This document shows, piece after piece, positions 14,740 through 27,358 of a stretch of DNA of 64,000 nucleotides. Both the position numbers and the translations under genes were made by a program. Every line of letters starts with the position of its first letter. Within the stretch, counting starts at the first letter, position 1. Source of the stretch: Ricinus communis (taxonomy: Eukaryota; Streptophyta; Magnoliopsida; Malpighiales; Euphorbiaceae); assembly GCF_019578655.1 (NCBI RefSeq), contig NC_063256.1, forward strand, positions 16,068,916 through 16,132,915. The letters run 5' to 3'. The notes beneath the pieces were generated by a model, which did no database searches, was not told where the DNA came from, and saw only the letters and a program-made list of their open reading frames with translations.

Positions 14740-16000
14740 TATTTTTTAGTATGAGAAAACAACCACTTAAATCGATTAATTTTATAATATGAGAAAACTA
14801 CCCCGTAAAAGGAGTATATTTGTCAATATAAGAACCCGTAAAATGTGTATATGTATGAATCAGAGAAAACAACCCCGTTAGAGGGGTATATTTATAAATA
14901 TTTAAAAAAAACCCGTAAGACGGGGATAATTATAAATCGGAAAAAATAATCCCGTAGTAATTTTGGTATAATTATTAATATGAGAAAACAACCCCTTAAA
15001 TGGGATAATTTTAGAATATGAGAAAACAACCGCGTAAAAGGGGTATATTTGTCGATATAAGAGAATAACAACATAAAATGTGTATATTTATGAATTTGAG
15101 AAAACAACCCCATAATTCTGCTAATAATTTAATATGAGAAAACGACATCGTAAAAATGGTATATTTATAAATATAAGAAAATAATCCCGTAAATTATGTT
15201 TATTTATGAATTTGAGGAAACAATCCTGTCAAAGTAGTGTAATTGCGAGTCTAAGAAAACAGCATCGTAGAATCCCGTAATACGGGGATATTTATCAATC
15301 GGAGAAAATAACTCCTTAATTTTGATATATTTGTGAGTATGAGAAAACAACCCCTTAAATGGGTTAATTTTAGAATAAGAGAAAATAACCCCATAAAAGG
15401 AATATATTTATCGATATAAGAAAATAATCCCGTAATACGGGGATATTTATAAATCAGAGAAGATAACCCCTTAATTTTAGTATATTTGTTAGTGTGAGAA
15501 AAAACCCCCTTAAATAGGGTAGTAATAGAATATGAGAAAACAACCACGTAAAAGGGGTATATTTGTCGATATAAGAAAATCACTCCGTAAAATGTGTATA
15601 TTTATGAATTTGAGAAAGCAACCCTATAATAGTGCTAATAATTTAATATGAGAAAATGACCCTATAAAAGTGTTATATTTATCAATATAAGAAAATAACT
15701 TCGCAAAACGTGTATATTAATGAATGAGATAAAACAACCCCGTAAAAGTAGTGTAATTGCGAAGTTTGAGAAAGCAACCCCATAGAAGGAGTAAATTTTT
15801 TAATGTAAGAAAACAATCCCGTAAGAGGGGTATATTTATAAATATTAGAAAACAACCCTGTAATATAAGGATATTTATCAATTGGAGAAAATAATCCCGT
15901 AATTTTGGTATATTTGTGAGTATGAGAAAACAACCCGTTAAATTGGTTAATTTATTAATATGAGAAAACAACCCTGTAAAAGGGATATATTTACCAATAT
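14740..16000. repeat. Second large duplicated array segment, copy 1
   Basis: Shares rare variants with 19200-20330, about 4.5 kb away: AAACTACCCCGTAAAA, the shortened unit AAGAACCCGTAAAATG, the widened CCCGTAGTAATTTTGG or TAG and, further on, TGTGTATATTAATGAATGAGA. The second copy is diverged and its ends are estimates. Confidence 0.6.
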
Positions 16001-16659
16001 AAGAAAAGTTATTTTATTAATATGAGAAAACAACCATGTGAAAGGGATATATTTACCAATATAAGAAAATAACTCCATAAAATGTGTATATTTATGAATA
16101 TGAGAAAACAACCTCGTAACATTAGTGTAGCGAGTCCAAGAAAACAGCCTTGTCGAATGGGTTAATTTTTTAATATGAGATAACAGTCACGTACAAAGGG
16201 TAAATTTTTAAATATGTGAACACAATTCCGTAATACGGGGATAGTTATGAATCTAGGGAAATAACCCTATAATTTTGGTAAATTGGTGAGTATGAGAAAA
16301 CAACCCCTTAAATAGATTAATTTAAAATATGAGAAAACAACCTAGTAAAAGGGGTATAATTGTCAATATAAGAAAATAACTCCGTGAAACGTGTATATTT
16401 ATGAATTTGAGAAAATAACCCCATAATAGTGCTAATAATTTAATATGAGAAAACAACCCGGTAAAAGTGGTATACTTATCAATATAAGAAAATAACACCG
16501 TAAAACGTGTATATTTATGAATCTGAGAAAACAATCCCGTAAAAGTAGTGTAATTGCAAGTCTGAGAAAACAGCCTCGTAGAAAGGGTAAATTATTTAAT
16601 ATGAGAATACAACCCCGTGATACGGGGACATTTATAAATCGGAGAAAATAACCCCTTAA

Positions 16660-19150
16660 TTTTGGTATATTTATGAGTATGAGAAAACAACCCCTTAAAT
16701 GGGGTAGTTCTAGAATATGAGAAAACAACCCCGTAAAAGGGGTATATTTGTCGATATTAGAAAATAATCCTGCAAAACGGGTATATTTATAAATTTGAGA
16801 AAATACCCCCATAATATTGCTAATAATTTAATATGAGAACACGACCCCGTAAAAGTGGTATATTTATCAATATAAGAAAATAACCCCGTAAAAGGTGTAT
16901 ATTTATGAATCTGAGAAAACAACCCCGTAAAAGTAGTGTAATTGCAAGTCTGAGAAAACAGCCTCGTAGAATTTTTTAATATGAGAAAAAAATCCATAAA
17001 AGGGGTATATTTATAAATATTAGAAAACAACCTCATAATACAGGGATATTTGTCAATCGGAGGAAATAACCCCATAACTTTGGCATATTTGTGAGTATGA
17101 GAAAACAACCTCTTAAAGATCTTCATTTTAGAATATGAGAAAACAACCACATAGAAGGGATATATTTATCGATATAAGGAAATAATCCCGTAAAACGTGT
17201 TTATTAATGAATTTGACAAAACACCCATAATAGTGCTAATAATTTAATATGAGAAAAAGACCCCGTAAAAGTGGTATGTTTATCAATATAAGAAAATAAT
17301 CCCGTACAACGTGTATATTTATGAATTTGAGAAAACAACCCCGTAAAAGTAGTGTAATTTCGAGTATGAGAAAACAACCTCGTAGAACTGGTAAAGTTTT
17401 TAATATGAGAAAACAGCTAAGGGGTAAATTTTTTAATATGTGAAAACAACCCTGAAATACAGGGATATTTATGAATCTGAGGAAATAACCCCATAATTGT
17501 GGTGTATTTGTTAGTATGAGAAAACAACCCCTTAAATGGGTTAATTTTATAATATGAGAAAACAACCGAGTAAAAGGGGTATATTTCTCAATATAAGAGA
17601 ATAACCCAGTAAAACGTGTATATTTATGAATTTGAGAAAAGGACCACATAATAGTGCTAATAATTTAATGTGAGAAAATGACCCTGTAAAAGTTGTATAT
17701 TTATCGATATAAGAAAATAACCTCGTAAAACATGTATATTTATAAATATGAGAAAATAACTCCCTAAAAAGTTGTATAATTACGAGTCTAAGAAAACAGC
17801 CTTGTAGAAAGGGTAAATTATTTAATATGAGAAACCAACCCCGTAAGAGAGGTATATTAATAAATATGAGAAATCAACCCTGTAATACATGGATATTTAT
17901 CAATCGGAGAAAATAACCACATAAATTTGGTATATTTATGATTATGAGGAAACAACACCTTAAATGGGTTAATTTTATAATATGAGAAATCAACCCTATA
18001 ATACATAGATATTTATCAATCGGAGAAAATAACCACATAAATTTGGTATATTTATGATTATGAGGAAACAACACCTTAAATGGGTTAATTTTATAATATG
18101 AGAAAACAACATTGCAAGAGGGGTATATTTATCGATATAAGAAAATAACCCGTAAAACGTGTATATTTTTGAATTTGAAAAAAGCACTCCATAATAGTGG
18201 TAATAATTTAATATGAGAAAATGAGCCCATAATAGTGGTATATTTATTAATACAAGAAAACAAACCCGTAAAACCTGTATATTTATGAATTTGCGAAAAC
18301 AACTCCATAAAAGTAGTGTAATTACGAGTTTAAGAAAACAACCTCGTAAAACGACTAAAATTTTTAAAATGAGAAAATAGCCTCGTAGAAGGGGTAAATC
18401 TTTTAATATGTGGAAACAACCCCGTAATACGGGGATATTTATGAATATGAGGAAATAATCCCGTAATTGTGGTATATTAGTGAGTATGACAAAACAACCA
18501 CTTAAATGCGTTAATTTTATAAAATGAGAAAACAACACCATAAAAGTTCTATATTTGTCGATATTATAAAATAACCCCGTAAAATGTGTTTATTTATTAA
18601 TTTGAGAAAACAAACCCATATTATTGCTAATAATTTAATATGAGAAAACGACCCCATAAAAGTTGTATATTTATCAATAACAGATAATAACCTCGTAAAA
18701 CGTGTATATTTATGAATATGATAGAATAACTCCCTAAAAGTAGTGTAATTGTGACTCTAAGATAATAGCATCGTAGAGGGGGTAAATATTTTAATATGAG
18801 AACACAACCTCGTAAGAGGGATATATTTAAAAATATTAGAAAACCACCACGTAATACTGGGATATTTATTAATCGGAGAAAATAACTCCTTAATTTTGGT
18901 ATATTTGTGAGTATGAGAAAACAACCCCTTAAATGGGTTAATTTCAAAATATGAGAAAATAACCCCGTTAAAGGGGTATATTTATTGATATAAGAAAATA
19001 ACCCCGTAAAACGTGTATATTTATGAATTTGATAAAATAATGCATAATAGTGGCAATAATTTAATATGCGAAAACGAACCCGTAAAAGTAGTATATTTAT
19101 AAATTTAAGAAAATAACTCCATAAAATATGTATATTTATGAATATGACAA
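16660..19150. repeat. Large duplicated array segment, copy 2
   Basis: Partner of 8970-11345, displaced by about 7.7 kb. It is longer by about 115 bp, and most of that is explained by the extra three-unit duplication at 17868-18099, which must be younger than the block duplication. Confidence 0.7.
17868..18099. repeat. 116-bp tandem duplication of a three-unit block (I-J-K)
   Basis: Two copies of GAGAAATCAACCCT... starting at 17868 and 17984, nearly identical. The 116-bp step equals 39+39+38, which is units I, J and K. It shows that the array changes by whole units in register, as expected for unequal exchange or replication slippage. Confidence 0.9.
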
Positions 19151-19199
19151 AACAACCCTGTAATACGGGGATATTTATCAATCGGAGAAAATAATCCCA

Positions 19200-20330
19200 T
19201 AATTTTGGTATTTTTTTTAGTATGAGAAAACAACCCCTTAAATCGGTTAATTTTATAATATGAGAAAACTACCCCGTAAAAAGAGTATATTTATCAAAAT
19301 AAGAACCCGTAAAATGTGTATATGTATGAACCTGAGAAAACAACCCTGTTAGAGGGGTATATTTATAAATATTTAAAAACAACCCCGTAATACTAGGATA
19401 TTTAAAAATCGGAGAAAATAACCTCGTAGTAATTTTAGTATAATTATGAATATGAGAAAACAACCTCTTAAATAGAATAATTTTAAAATATGAGAAAGCA
19501 ACCGCGTAAAAGGGGTATATTTGCCGATATAAGAAAATAACCGCGTAAAATGTGTATATTTATAAATTTGAGAAACAACCCCATAATTGTGCTAACAATT
19601 TAATATGAGAAAACGACACCGTAAAAATGGTATATTTATAAATATAAGAAAATAACCCCGTAAATTATATTTATTTATGAATTTGAGAAAATAACCCCGT
19701 AAAAGTAGTGTGATTGCGAGTCTAAGAAAATAGCATCGTAGAACCCCGTAATGCGGCGATATTTATCAATCTGAGAAAATAACTCCGTAATTTTGGTATA
19801 TTTGTGAGTATGAGAAAACAACCCCTTAAATGGGTTAATTTTAGAATAAGAGAAAATAATCCCGTAAAAGGGGTATATTTATCGATATAAGAAAATAATC
19901 CTATAAGAGGGGTATATTTATAAGTAGTTGAGAACAACTCCGTAATACGGAGATATTTATAAATCGGAGAAAATAACCCCGCAATTTTGGTATATTTGTT
20001 AGTGTGAGAAAACAACCCCTTAAATGGGGTAGTTCTAGAATATGAGAAAACAACCACGTAAAAGGGATATATTTGTCGATATAAGAAAATAACTCCGTAA
20101 AATGTGTATATTTATGAATTTGAGAAAACAACCCTATAATAGTGCTGATAATTTAATATGAGAAAACGACCCTATAAAAGTGTAATATTTATCAATATGA
20201 GAAAATAACCCCGTAAAACGTGTATATTAATGAATGAGAGAAAATAACCCCGTAAAAGTAATGTAATTGCGAGTCTGAGAAAACAAACTCGTGGAAGGGG
20301 TAAATTTTTTAATATGAGAAAACAAACCCG
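19200..20330. repeat. Second large duplicated array segment, copy 2
   Basis: Partner of 14740-16000; see there for the shared variants. Part of the variant set (units ending in GTAGTTCTAGAATATGAG, and TATTTATAAGTA followed by TTGAGAAC) recurs again beyond the inserted retroelement at 31200-31340, tying the two array blocks together. Confidence 0.55.
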
Positions 20331-21210
20331 TAAGAGGGGTATATTTATAAATATTAGAAAATAACCCCGTAATACGGGATTATTTATCAATCGGAGAAAA
20401 TAACCCTATAATTTTTAGTATGAAAAAACAACGTCGTAAAAGGGATATCTTTGTTGATATAAGAAAATAATCTCTTAAAACATGTAAATTTATGAATTTG
20501 AATAAACAACCATATAATAGTGCTAATAATTTAATATGAGAAAATGACCCCGTAAAAGTGGTTTTTTATCAATATAAGAAAATAAACCCGTAAGACGTGT
20601 ATATTTATGAATTTAAGAAAAAAATCCCGTAAAAGTAGCGTAATTGCGAATCTGAGAAAACAGCCTCGTAGAAGTTGTAAATTTTTTAACATGAGAAAAC
20701 AACCCCGTAAATACGGGGATATTTATCAATCGAAGAAAATAACCCCATAGTAATTTTGGTAAAATTGTGTGAGAAAACAACCTCTTAAATTGGGTAATTT
20801 TAGAATATGAGGAAACAACCCCGTAAAAGGGGTATATTTATCGATATAAGAAAATAACTCCGTAAAACTTGTAAATTTAGGAATTTGAGAAAACAACCCC
20901 ATAATTATGCTAATAATTTAATATGAGAAAACGACCCTGTAAAAGTCGTATATTTTTATAAATATAAGAAAATAACCCCGTAAAACGTGTATATTTATGA
21001 ATCTGAGAAAATAACCCTGTAAAAGTTGTGTAATTGCGACTCTGAGAAAACAGCCTCGTAGAAGGGGTAAATTTTTTAATATGAGAAAAAAAACCCGTAA
21101 GAGGGGTATATTTATACATATTAGAAAAGAACCCCGTAATACGAGGATATTTATCAATCTGAGAAAATAACCCTGTAATTTTGGTATATTTTTTAGTATG
21201 AGAAAATAAC

Positions 21211-23791
21211 TGTCACGACCCCATCTTTGGGCCCGTGACCGGTACTAGGGAATGGATAGGCGTAAGGCCACCGAATCCCGTAGTAAGCTTGACACTCACT
21301 GACTTAAATAAATCTCATTTAATATTATTGATGCGATAATTTATCTTAACCGTTAAATTTTACATAATTAATTCGGTCTGCTAGAAGAATTAGGCGAGAC
21401 CCAAAACTACAAAAAATTACAATTGATATATATCTACTATTTCTACTGCGGAGAACCTAAGATTTTACAAATTAACATACCAAATCAATTACATCACTCG
21501 ATAATTAAGGAGTCGGGTTACTAGATAAGAGTCGCAGGAAGACTAACAGTCACGGATCTGAAAAACAGTAAACATTGAGACTATCAGTCTCGAGAGTGAG
21601 TTAAAATCATATATCCAAAAATAATTGCAAACACTACAACAACACATTTGTTTAATTTGAAATAAACATTAGGTCAGGCTTAAATAAAATAGTTTTCACA
21701 CACTACGGGACATAATACTTCAGTAGAACCCTAATCCCAATACTAATATCTCGATCAATCTTAACACTAACATCTCGACTAATCGCATTCCAACAGAACT
21801 GGCGCCCAGAGAGCGAAGCTCGACTAGGGTCCTTAACTCCAGTCCGGTCACTTAACTTAATGTTCACTATCAGCCTTAGCCTTTCGGCTCTCTTATTTCA
21901 ATAAGACTGGCGCCCAGAGAGTGAAGCTCGACCAGGGACCTTACCTCCAGTCTGGTCACTTAGGTTTCCAAATAAGCCGGCGCCTAGAGAGCAATGCTCG
22001 ACCAGGGACCTCTACTCCGGCAACCACACTCTACTAAGCCCAAAGAGTGATGCTCGACCAAGGCAAGTCCTAAACTTTCCTTTTAAATTTACCATTTTAC
22101 CCTTTTTCGATCACTCTCAGATTTACACCGGTACACTCATCAAACTAATATGTTCTACTATCGTCCCATCCCGTATCATCATGCAATAATAAAATCAATG
22201 ATAAAGGAAAGGATATATATATGAATAGTAATAAAGAAGCATGATACACATGAATAATAATTAAATGAATAATTTAAACTTGCAATCAAATAATCACAGT
22301 AGCTATTCAAAAATTATACATGACACGTGCATAACTGATATATGACTTTAACTCACAGCTTCGACGACCTCGTAGCTTTGCTTTGATGCCTCGGGTAGAG
22401 CGAGCCGAACTGACGGATTTATCGAGACGCTTGATTGCTCGGTCGACTCGCCTCCAGTTGCCGGAGTCCGATCGATGATCCGAACACACCATCAGACTCG
22501 AAATGACGCGCTGATGACAATCCCTGCTTTTGATTTTTTGATCCGACCCTTGATCATCCGGAGAGATTTACGAACGATCTCGGCCGTCGATTTGCAAACA
22601 AAGTCTGATCGCCATGAAACTGATGCCATTGCAAAGCTTGAGCTGAGGAGAGTCCGGATATGTCCTTTGATCATCCATAGCTCGCTGGAGCTAAACCGGA
22701 AAAGCCTGAAAATGCTAGCTGCCCCTACTTTCTCCTTCTACCGCGAAATTTCGTCTCTTGTCACCATTGGCGTCGCCGCTGCTGCCAAAAGAAAGCTCTC
22801 GCCGAGGGGAGTCGATCGCCACCAGAATCAGCCGACAAGGCCGCCAAAATCGCCAAAAGCGCCGAAGCCGCCGCCTTCGGGTTCCCGCTCGGCGCCACTG
22901 CCTCGCCGGCTGCGCTTGCCGGTCGCTCATTGGGCTAGCCCCGCGCCCTCGATGGTCGGCCATCGATGGCGCAGCGCCTCCTTCTTCTTCTTCCTCCGGT
23001 CTCCCTCTCTCTCCCCGATTTCTTTTCTCTTTTCTTCTTCTCTATATTGACTTTTGGTCCTTGAAATTTTCTTTCTTACCTCTTATTCCCTCAACTTTTT
23101 TAATTACAACAATTTCACCCTGCAGAATTTCTAATTAACCCCTAAACTTTTCTTTGGCCTTTCAATTAAGCCCTAATTATTTAATTTGGGCCAAATTAGA
23201 ATTATTGAAAATACACAATTACATATTTACCCTTGCTTTTAAATGTAAAATTACCAAAAAAGCCCTTGCCGACATATTTAATTACAAAAAATACCAAACA
23301 TACAAATTTTCATTAAAACCCCATATAGTAATAAAATTATACTTTTAATCCTTATTTCAAAATAAATTTCCAATTAAATCCTAACACAATTAATTTAATT
23401 AATAAAATTGCTAAATATTTTTCAATTAAAAATTAACACCATTAACTAATTAAATTACCTTTTTTTCCCAATAATTCTTTTATAAAAATATCCTTTACAA
23501 TTTCTTTCACGACTCTCAAATATAAAATTTAATTAAATATGTTCATTTGGGGGAAAATTTTGAATAACCAAAAATATAATCTATTTCTCAAACAATTTAC
23601 TTAATTAATTTCTTAAAAATTCAACTAATAAGATATAGAAAATAACTCCTTTATTTATCTAGCATTAAATTCCACTTAATTCATTCCAATTTAAACCAAA
23701 TAAAAATAAAATAAAATTAATTTAAATAAAAAACTCATTTATTAATCATTATTAATATTATCTTTATTAAAGAAAAATTTCGGGTATTACA
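21211..23791 (-). mobile_element. 3' LTR (minus orientation), 2.58 kb
   Basis: On + it opens with TGTCACGACCCC, the reverse complement of the end of the LTR at 323-2550, and closes with GGGTATTACA next to the polypurine tract. The U5-side part (21211-22100) matches the + strand LTRs. The central block about 22350-22980 is GC-rich and holds open frames on both strands with no protein motif. The far part, 23100-23790, is very AT-rich. The GC-rich block and the purine run on the sense strand are not seen in the two + strand LTRs, so this is a distinct subfamily or a recombinant LTR. Confidence 0.88.
21790..22075 (-). repeat. Four-copy LTR minisatellite
   Basis: Four units with GGCGCCCAGAGAG...GCTCGACCAGGGACC, the reverse complement of the motif in the left LTR, lie near 21803, 21908, 21978 and 22037. 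The fourth is degraded. Confidence 0.75.
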
Positions 23792-23807
23792 TTCTCTCCC
23801 CCTTAAC
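23792..23807 (-). other. Polypurine tract of the minus-strand Tekay-type element
   Basis: On the minus strand this reads GTTAAGGGGGAGAGAA directly before the LTR opening TGTAATACCC. The TTCGAGGATGAA motif lies just upstream in element sense, as in the other copies. Confidence 0.85.
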
Positions 23808-24420
23808 AAAAATTCATCCTCGAATTTTTAAAAGAAAATGGGGCTCACACTAATACTGAAACTAAAGAGAATAGGAACCTCTCATCTCCAACTCGGCTTC
23901 TCGGGAACTTTCCTCGGGAGAAATAAATTCAACCACAAGATCCATCGACAAAACCCTTATACAAAACTGGCGAACCTGGGAATCTGCGATCCTGACTTAC
24001 TGCTCCTCGGAAATCAAATCTTCACTTACTTTCATACACTGAGGGTCCAATACGAGCAAAGGATCGAAAATACACTTCCTTAACACAGACCTACGAATAC
24101 TAGATTGACCTCAAAGAACACTATTTGGCGGCAAGTCCAACTTGCATGCCACCTCACCAAACCTGCCGATAATTTCAAGGGTTCCACAGAAGAAGAGCTA
24201 ACTTGCGCTCCTTACCAAACCGCACCACTTCTTGCACAAGAGACGCCTTAGGATTACATACTCTCTAATACCAATCTCCACGTGCTCCCACTTCGGGTTC
24301 GCACAACCTCTCTGCTCCCTGAAAGCTGTCTTCAGCCACTCGCGAGAAAAGAATCTCCTCTAAAAGATCTGGACTAACTCTGGTCCTACCAAAATCCACT
24401 CGCCAACTTCCTTCCTAATG
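23808..24420 (-). pseudogene. Decayed integrase C-terminus and chromodomain (minus)
   Basis: Minus-strand pieces in shifting frames show GPELVQI, the conserved ACKLDLPPN stretch (near 24135-24160), VLRK, then SEEQ, VRIADSQVRQ and EAELEMR, which line up with the ends of pol at 3-272 and 60691-61074. A stop interrupts after SEEQ and several frameshifts are present. At the codon where the two + strand copies carry TAA this copy has CAG (24037-24039). The HPVFHISM stretch is badly damaged. No functional protein can come from it. Confidence 0.7.
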
Positions 24421-25437
24421 ACGTTCCTTGCACGTACAGAATATCCTTAACATCCACATCACATCATCTGGTCACGATAACTGACACAAAACCATGCCAT
24501 CCTGACACGAAATTCCTCTTCGACTGGAATCCAGAAGTCTCCTTTATAATCCAACATAGGGCCTACTGCGCCACATATTCACTCTCACAGCAACTCAGCT
24601 TGTCATCCAGAGAATCCTAAGCTAACACCATTTACTTTGAAAGATTTACTTATTTATTTACTTTATAATCATCATTGATAAAAATTTATTATTATCTTGA
24701 AAAACACTTTTACAAAATCGTAAAATCTCTAGCCATTCTCTTTATATAAATTTCTACAATATCGCGCACCAGGGTGATGATGCCCCCTTATCACTAAAGG
24801 TTGCAATGCACGATGTATGATGCATGCCCTAAAATGAGTTATGGAATTGTGCATGCCTAACAGTGAAATGCCATAATGATTTCTTACGGGACTGGGCGCA
24901 ATATTGAATTTTAAATCACTTTGTTCTACTTAGAAAAATAAATAGTGTTTGCTTAAGCTTCTCTAGATCTCAAGCGTCCGAAAATACTCCTACCACCTTT
25001 CTTAAGCTCCTTACAATCACCAAACTCAACCATATCTGCTCTGAACTCTGCTCAATTTTTCACGCACTAACTTCGGTGCTACTCATTAAGGCGATGTCTA
25101 ATGCGATGACGAGGCAGCTCATGACACGACTGCGACTACGCTCTGCTGTAATTCTGATTGCGGTGCCCATCATCACAACTACAATCGAAGCATCCTAGGG
25201 CCCATCTGCACTAATCACTTGAAGAAAACGGCACGAGTCTACCATACTTCAGATCTTGCCATCGCTAAAATGCTCATCCTCAACACAACCTCAAAGACAA
25301 ACTCATAAGAAAAGAATGACAGACTCTCTAATAGTGAAAGCTGAGACACTGGAGTCAATAGAAACAATAAGACAGAATTGATCCTAGCTCCGCAGTACCA
25401 AGAATCTTAACTTAGGTTGAAGGAAATCTAAACCTAA
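24421..25437 (-). other. Non-coding leader and remnant of the deleted internal region
   Basis: About 1 kb between the primer binding site and the integrase remnant. I found no gag, protease or reverse transcriptase motif on the minus strand and no sustained open frame. It is probably the 5' leader joined to the end of pol by a large internal deletion. Confidence 0.5.
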
Positions 25438-25449
25438 GCTCTGATACCA
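25438..25449 (-). other. Primer binding site, initiator tRNA-Met type
   Basis: The minus strand reads TGGTATCAGAGC, complementary to the 3' end of plant initiator methionine tRNA, four bases from the LTR edge at 25454. It marks the LTR at 25454-29805 as the 5' LTR. Confidence 0.9.
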
Positions 25450-26029
25450 ACTTTGTCACGACCCCATTTGTGGGCCTATGACCGGCACTAGGGAATGGGT
25501 AGGCATAAGGCCACCAAATCCTGTAGAAAGTCTAACACTCACTGACTTAAATAAATCTCATATAATATTATTGATGCCATAATTTATCTTGACCATTAAA
25601 TTTTACATAATTAATTCGGTCTGCCAGAAGAATTAGGTAGACCGAAACTACAGAAAATTACAACTGATATATATCTACTATTTCTACTATGGAGAATCTA
25701 AGATTTTACAAATTAACATACCAAATCAATTACATCACCCGATGATGAAGGAGTCGGATTACTAGATAAGAGTCGCGGGAAGACTAACAGTCACAGATCT
25801 GAAAGTTAGTAAAAATTAAGACTGTCAGTCTCGAGAGTGAGTTAAAATCATATATCCAAAAATAATTGCAAACACTTCAACAACACATTTATTTAATTTG
25901 AAATAAACAATAGGTCATGCTTAAATAAAATAGTTTTCACACCATACGAGACGGAGTACTTCAGTAGAACCCTAATCCCAACACTAACATCTCGATCAAT
26001 CTCAACACTAACATCTCGACTAATCTCAT

Positions 26030-26310
26030 TCCAACAGAACTGGCATCCAGAGAGCGAAGCTCGACCAGGATCCTTAACTCCAGTCCGATCACTTAACTTA
26101 ATGTTCACTATCAGCCTTAGCCTTTCGACTCTTTTATTCCAATAAGACTGGCGCCCAAAGAGCGAAGCTCGACCAGAGACCTTACCTCTAATCTAGTCAC
26201 TTAGGTTTCCAAATAAGCCGGCGCCCAGAGAACAATGCTCGACCAGGGACCTTTACTCTGGCAACCACACTCTACTAAGCCTAGAGTACGATGCTCGACC
26301 AGGGCAAGTC
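26030..26310 (-). repeat. Four-copy LTR minisatellite, second copy
   Basis: Four units near 26040, 26147, 26218 and 26280 match the four at 21790-22075 one for one, so the unit number has not changed between these two LTRs since insertion. Confidence 0.75.
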
Positions 26311-27358
26311 CTAAACTTTCCTTTTAAATTTACCATTTTACCCTTTTTCCATCACTCTAGGATTTACACCGGTACACTCATCAAACTATTATGTTCTACT
26401 ATCGTCCCATCTCGTAACATCATGCAATAATAAAATCATTGACAAAGGAAAGAATATATATATATATATGAATAGTAATAAAAAAGCATGATACACATGA
26501 ATAATAAATAAATAAATAATTTAAACTTGCAATCAAATAATCACAGTAGCTATTCAAAGATTATGCATGACACGGGCATAACCGATATATGACTTTAATC
26601 ACAACTTTGACGACCTCCTAGCTCTGCTCCGATGCCTCAGGTGGAGCGAGCCGAACTGACGGATTTATCGAGACGCTTGATTGCTCTGTCAACTTGTCTC
26701 CAGCTGCCGGAGTTGGATCGACGATCCAAACACATCATCGGACTCGAAATGACATGCTGATGACGATCTCCACTTCTAATTTTTTAATTCGACCCCCGAT
26801 CATCCGGAGAGATTTACAGACGATCTCGACCGTTTATTTACAAACGGTGTCCGATCGCTACAAAACCGGTGCCATTACGAAGCTTGAGCTGAGTAGAATC
26901 CGGATATGTCCTCCGATCATTCATAGCTCGCGGGAGCTCGCTGGAAAAGCCAAAAATGCTGCCTGCCCCTACTTTCTCTCTCCATCGCGAACTTCTATCT
27001 CCGGCCACCTTTGGCGTTACCGCTGCTGTAAAAAAAAAGCTCTCGCCGAGGGGAGTCGATCGCCACTAGAATCAGCCGACAAGGCCACCGGAAATGGCTG
27101 GAAAAGTGTCTGGAAGCCGCTGCCTTCTTCGCGCTCTTCCACTACTTGGCGCCACTGGCCGCCACGCCTTGTCGCACGCCTCTAGCCGCCTCCGGGCCAA
27201 CCCGCGCCCGGTGGTCGGCCACCGACGACGCAGCGCCTCCTTCTTCTTTTTCCTCTAGTCTCCCTCCCTCTCCCCGATTTCTTTTCTCTTTTCTTCTTCT
27301 CCATATCGACTTTTGGTCCCTTAAATTTTCTTTCTTACCTTTTGGTCCCTCAACTTTT

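Larger units (their letters stand above)
2551..21210. repeat. 39-bp satellite array with higher-order organisation, left block
   Basis: About 18.7 kb of tandem units. Each starts near GAGAAAACAACCCC or AAGAAAATAACCCC and ends in an AT-rich stretch. Most units are 39 bp; two types are 38 bp. The types are told apart by their cores: A CCCCGTAAAAGGGGTATAT, B CGTAAAACGTGTATATTTAT, C CCCCATAATAGTGCTAATAA, D CCCCGTAAAAGTGGTATATT, E like B but ending in GAATCT, F CGTAAAAGTAGTGTAATTGC, G CCTCGTAGAAGGGGTAAATT, H CCCCGTAAGAGGGGTATATT, I CCCCGTAATACGGGGATATT, J CCCCGTAATTTTGGTATATT, K CCCCTTAAATGGGTTAATTT. They recur in the order A to K with H optional, giving repeats of about 388 or 427 bp, so roughly 45 copies in this block. 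Point differences and lost units are common. The long minus-strand open frames here are by-products of the 39-bp period. No gene is supported. Confidence 0.95.

Noticed and set aside
22475..23138. Open frames of 126-191 codons in the GC-rich block as an exon of a host gene
   Set aside because: The block lies inside an LTR, is repeated at 26694-27382 with broken frames, and the translations are low-complexity Ser/Pro/Arg with no domain.
25438..25449. tRNA gene fragment
   Set aside because: Only the 12-base complement of the initiator tRNA end is present, next to an LTR edge; the same applies at 54067, 58394 and 58465. They are primer binding sites.
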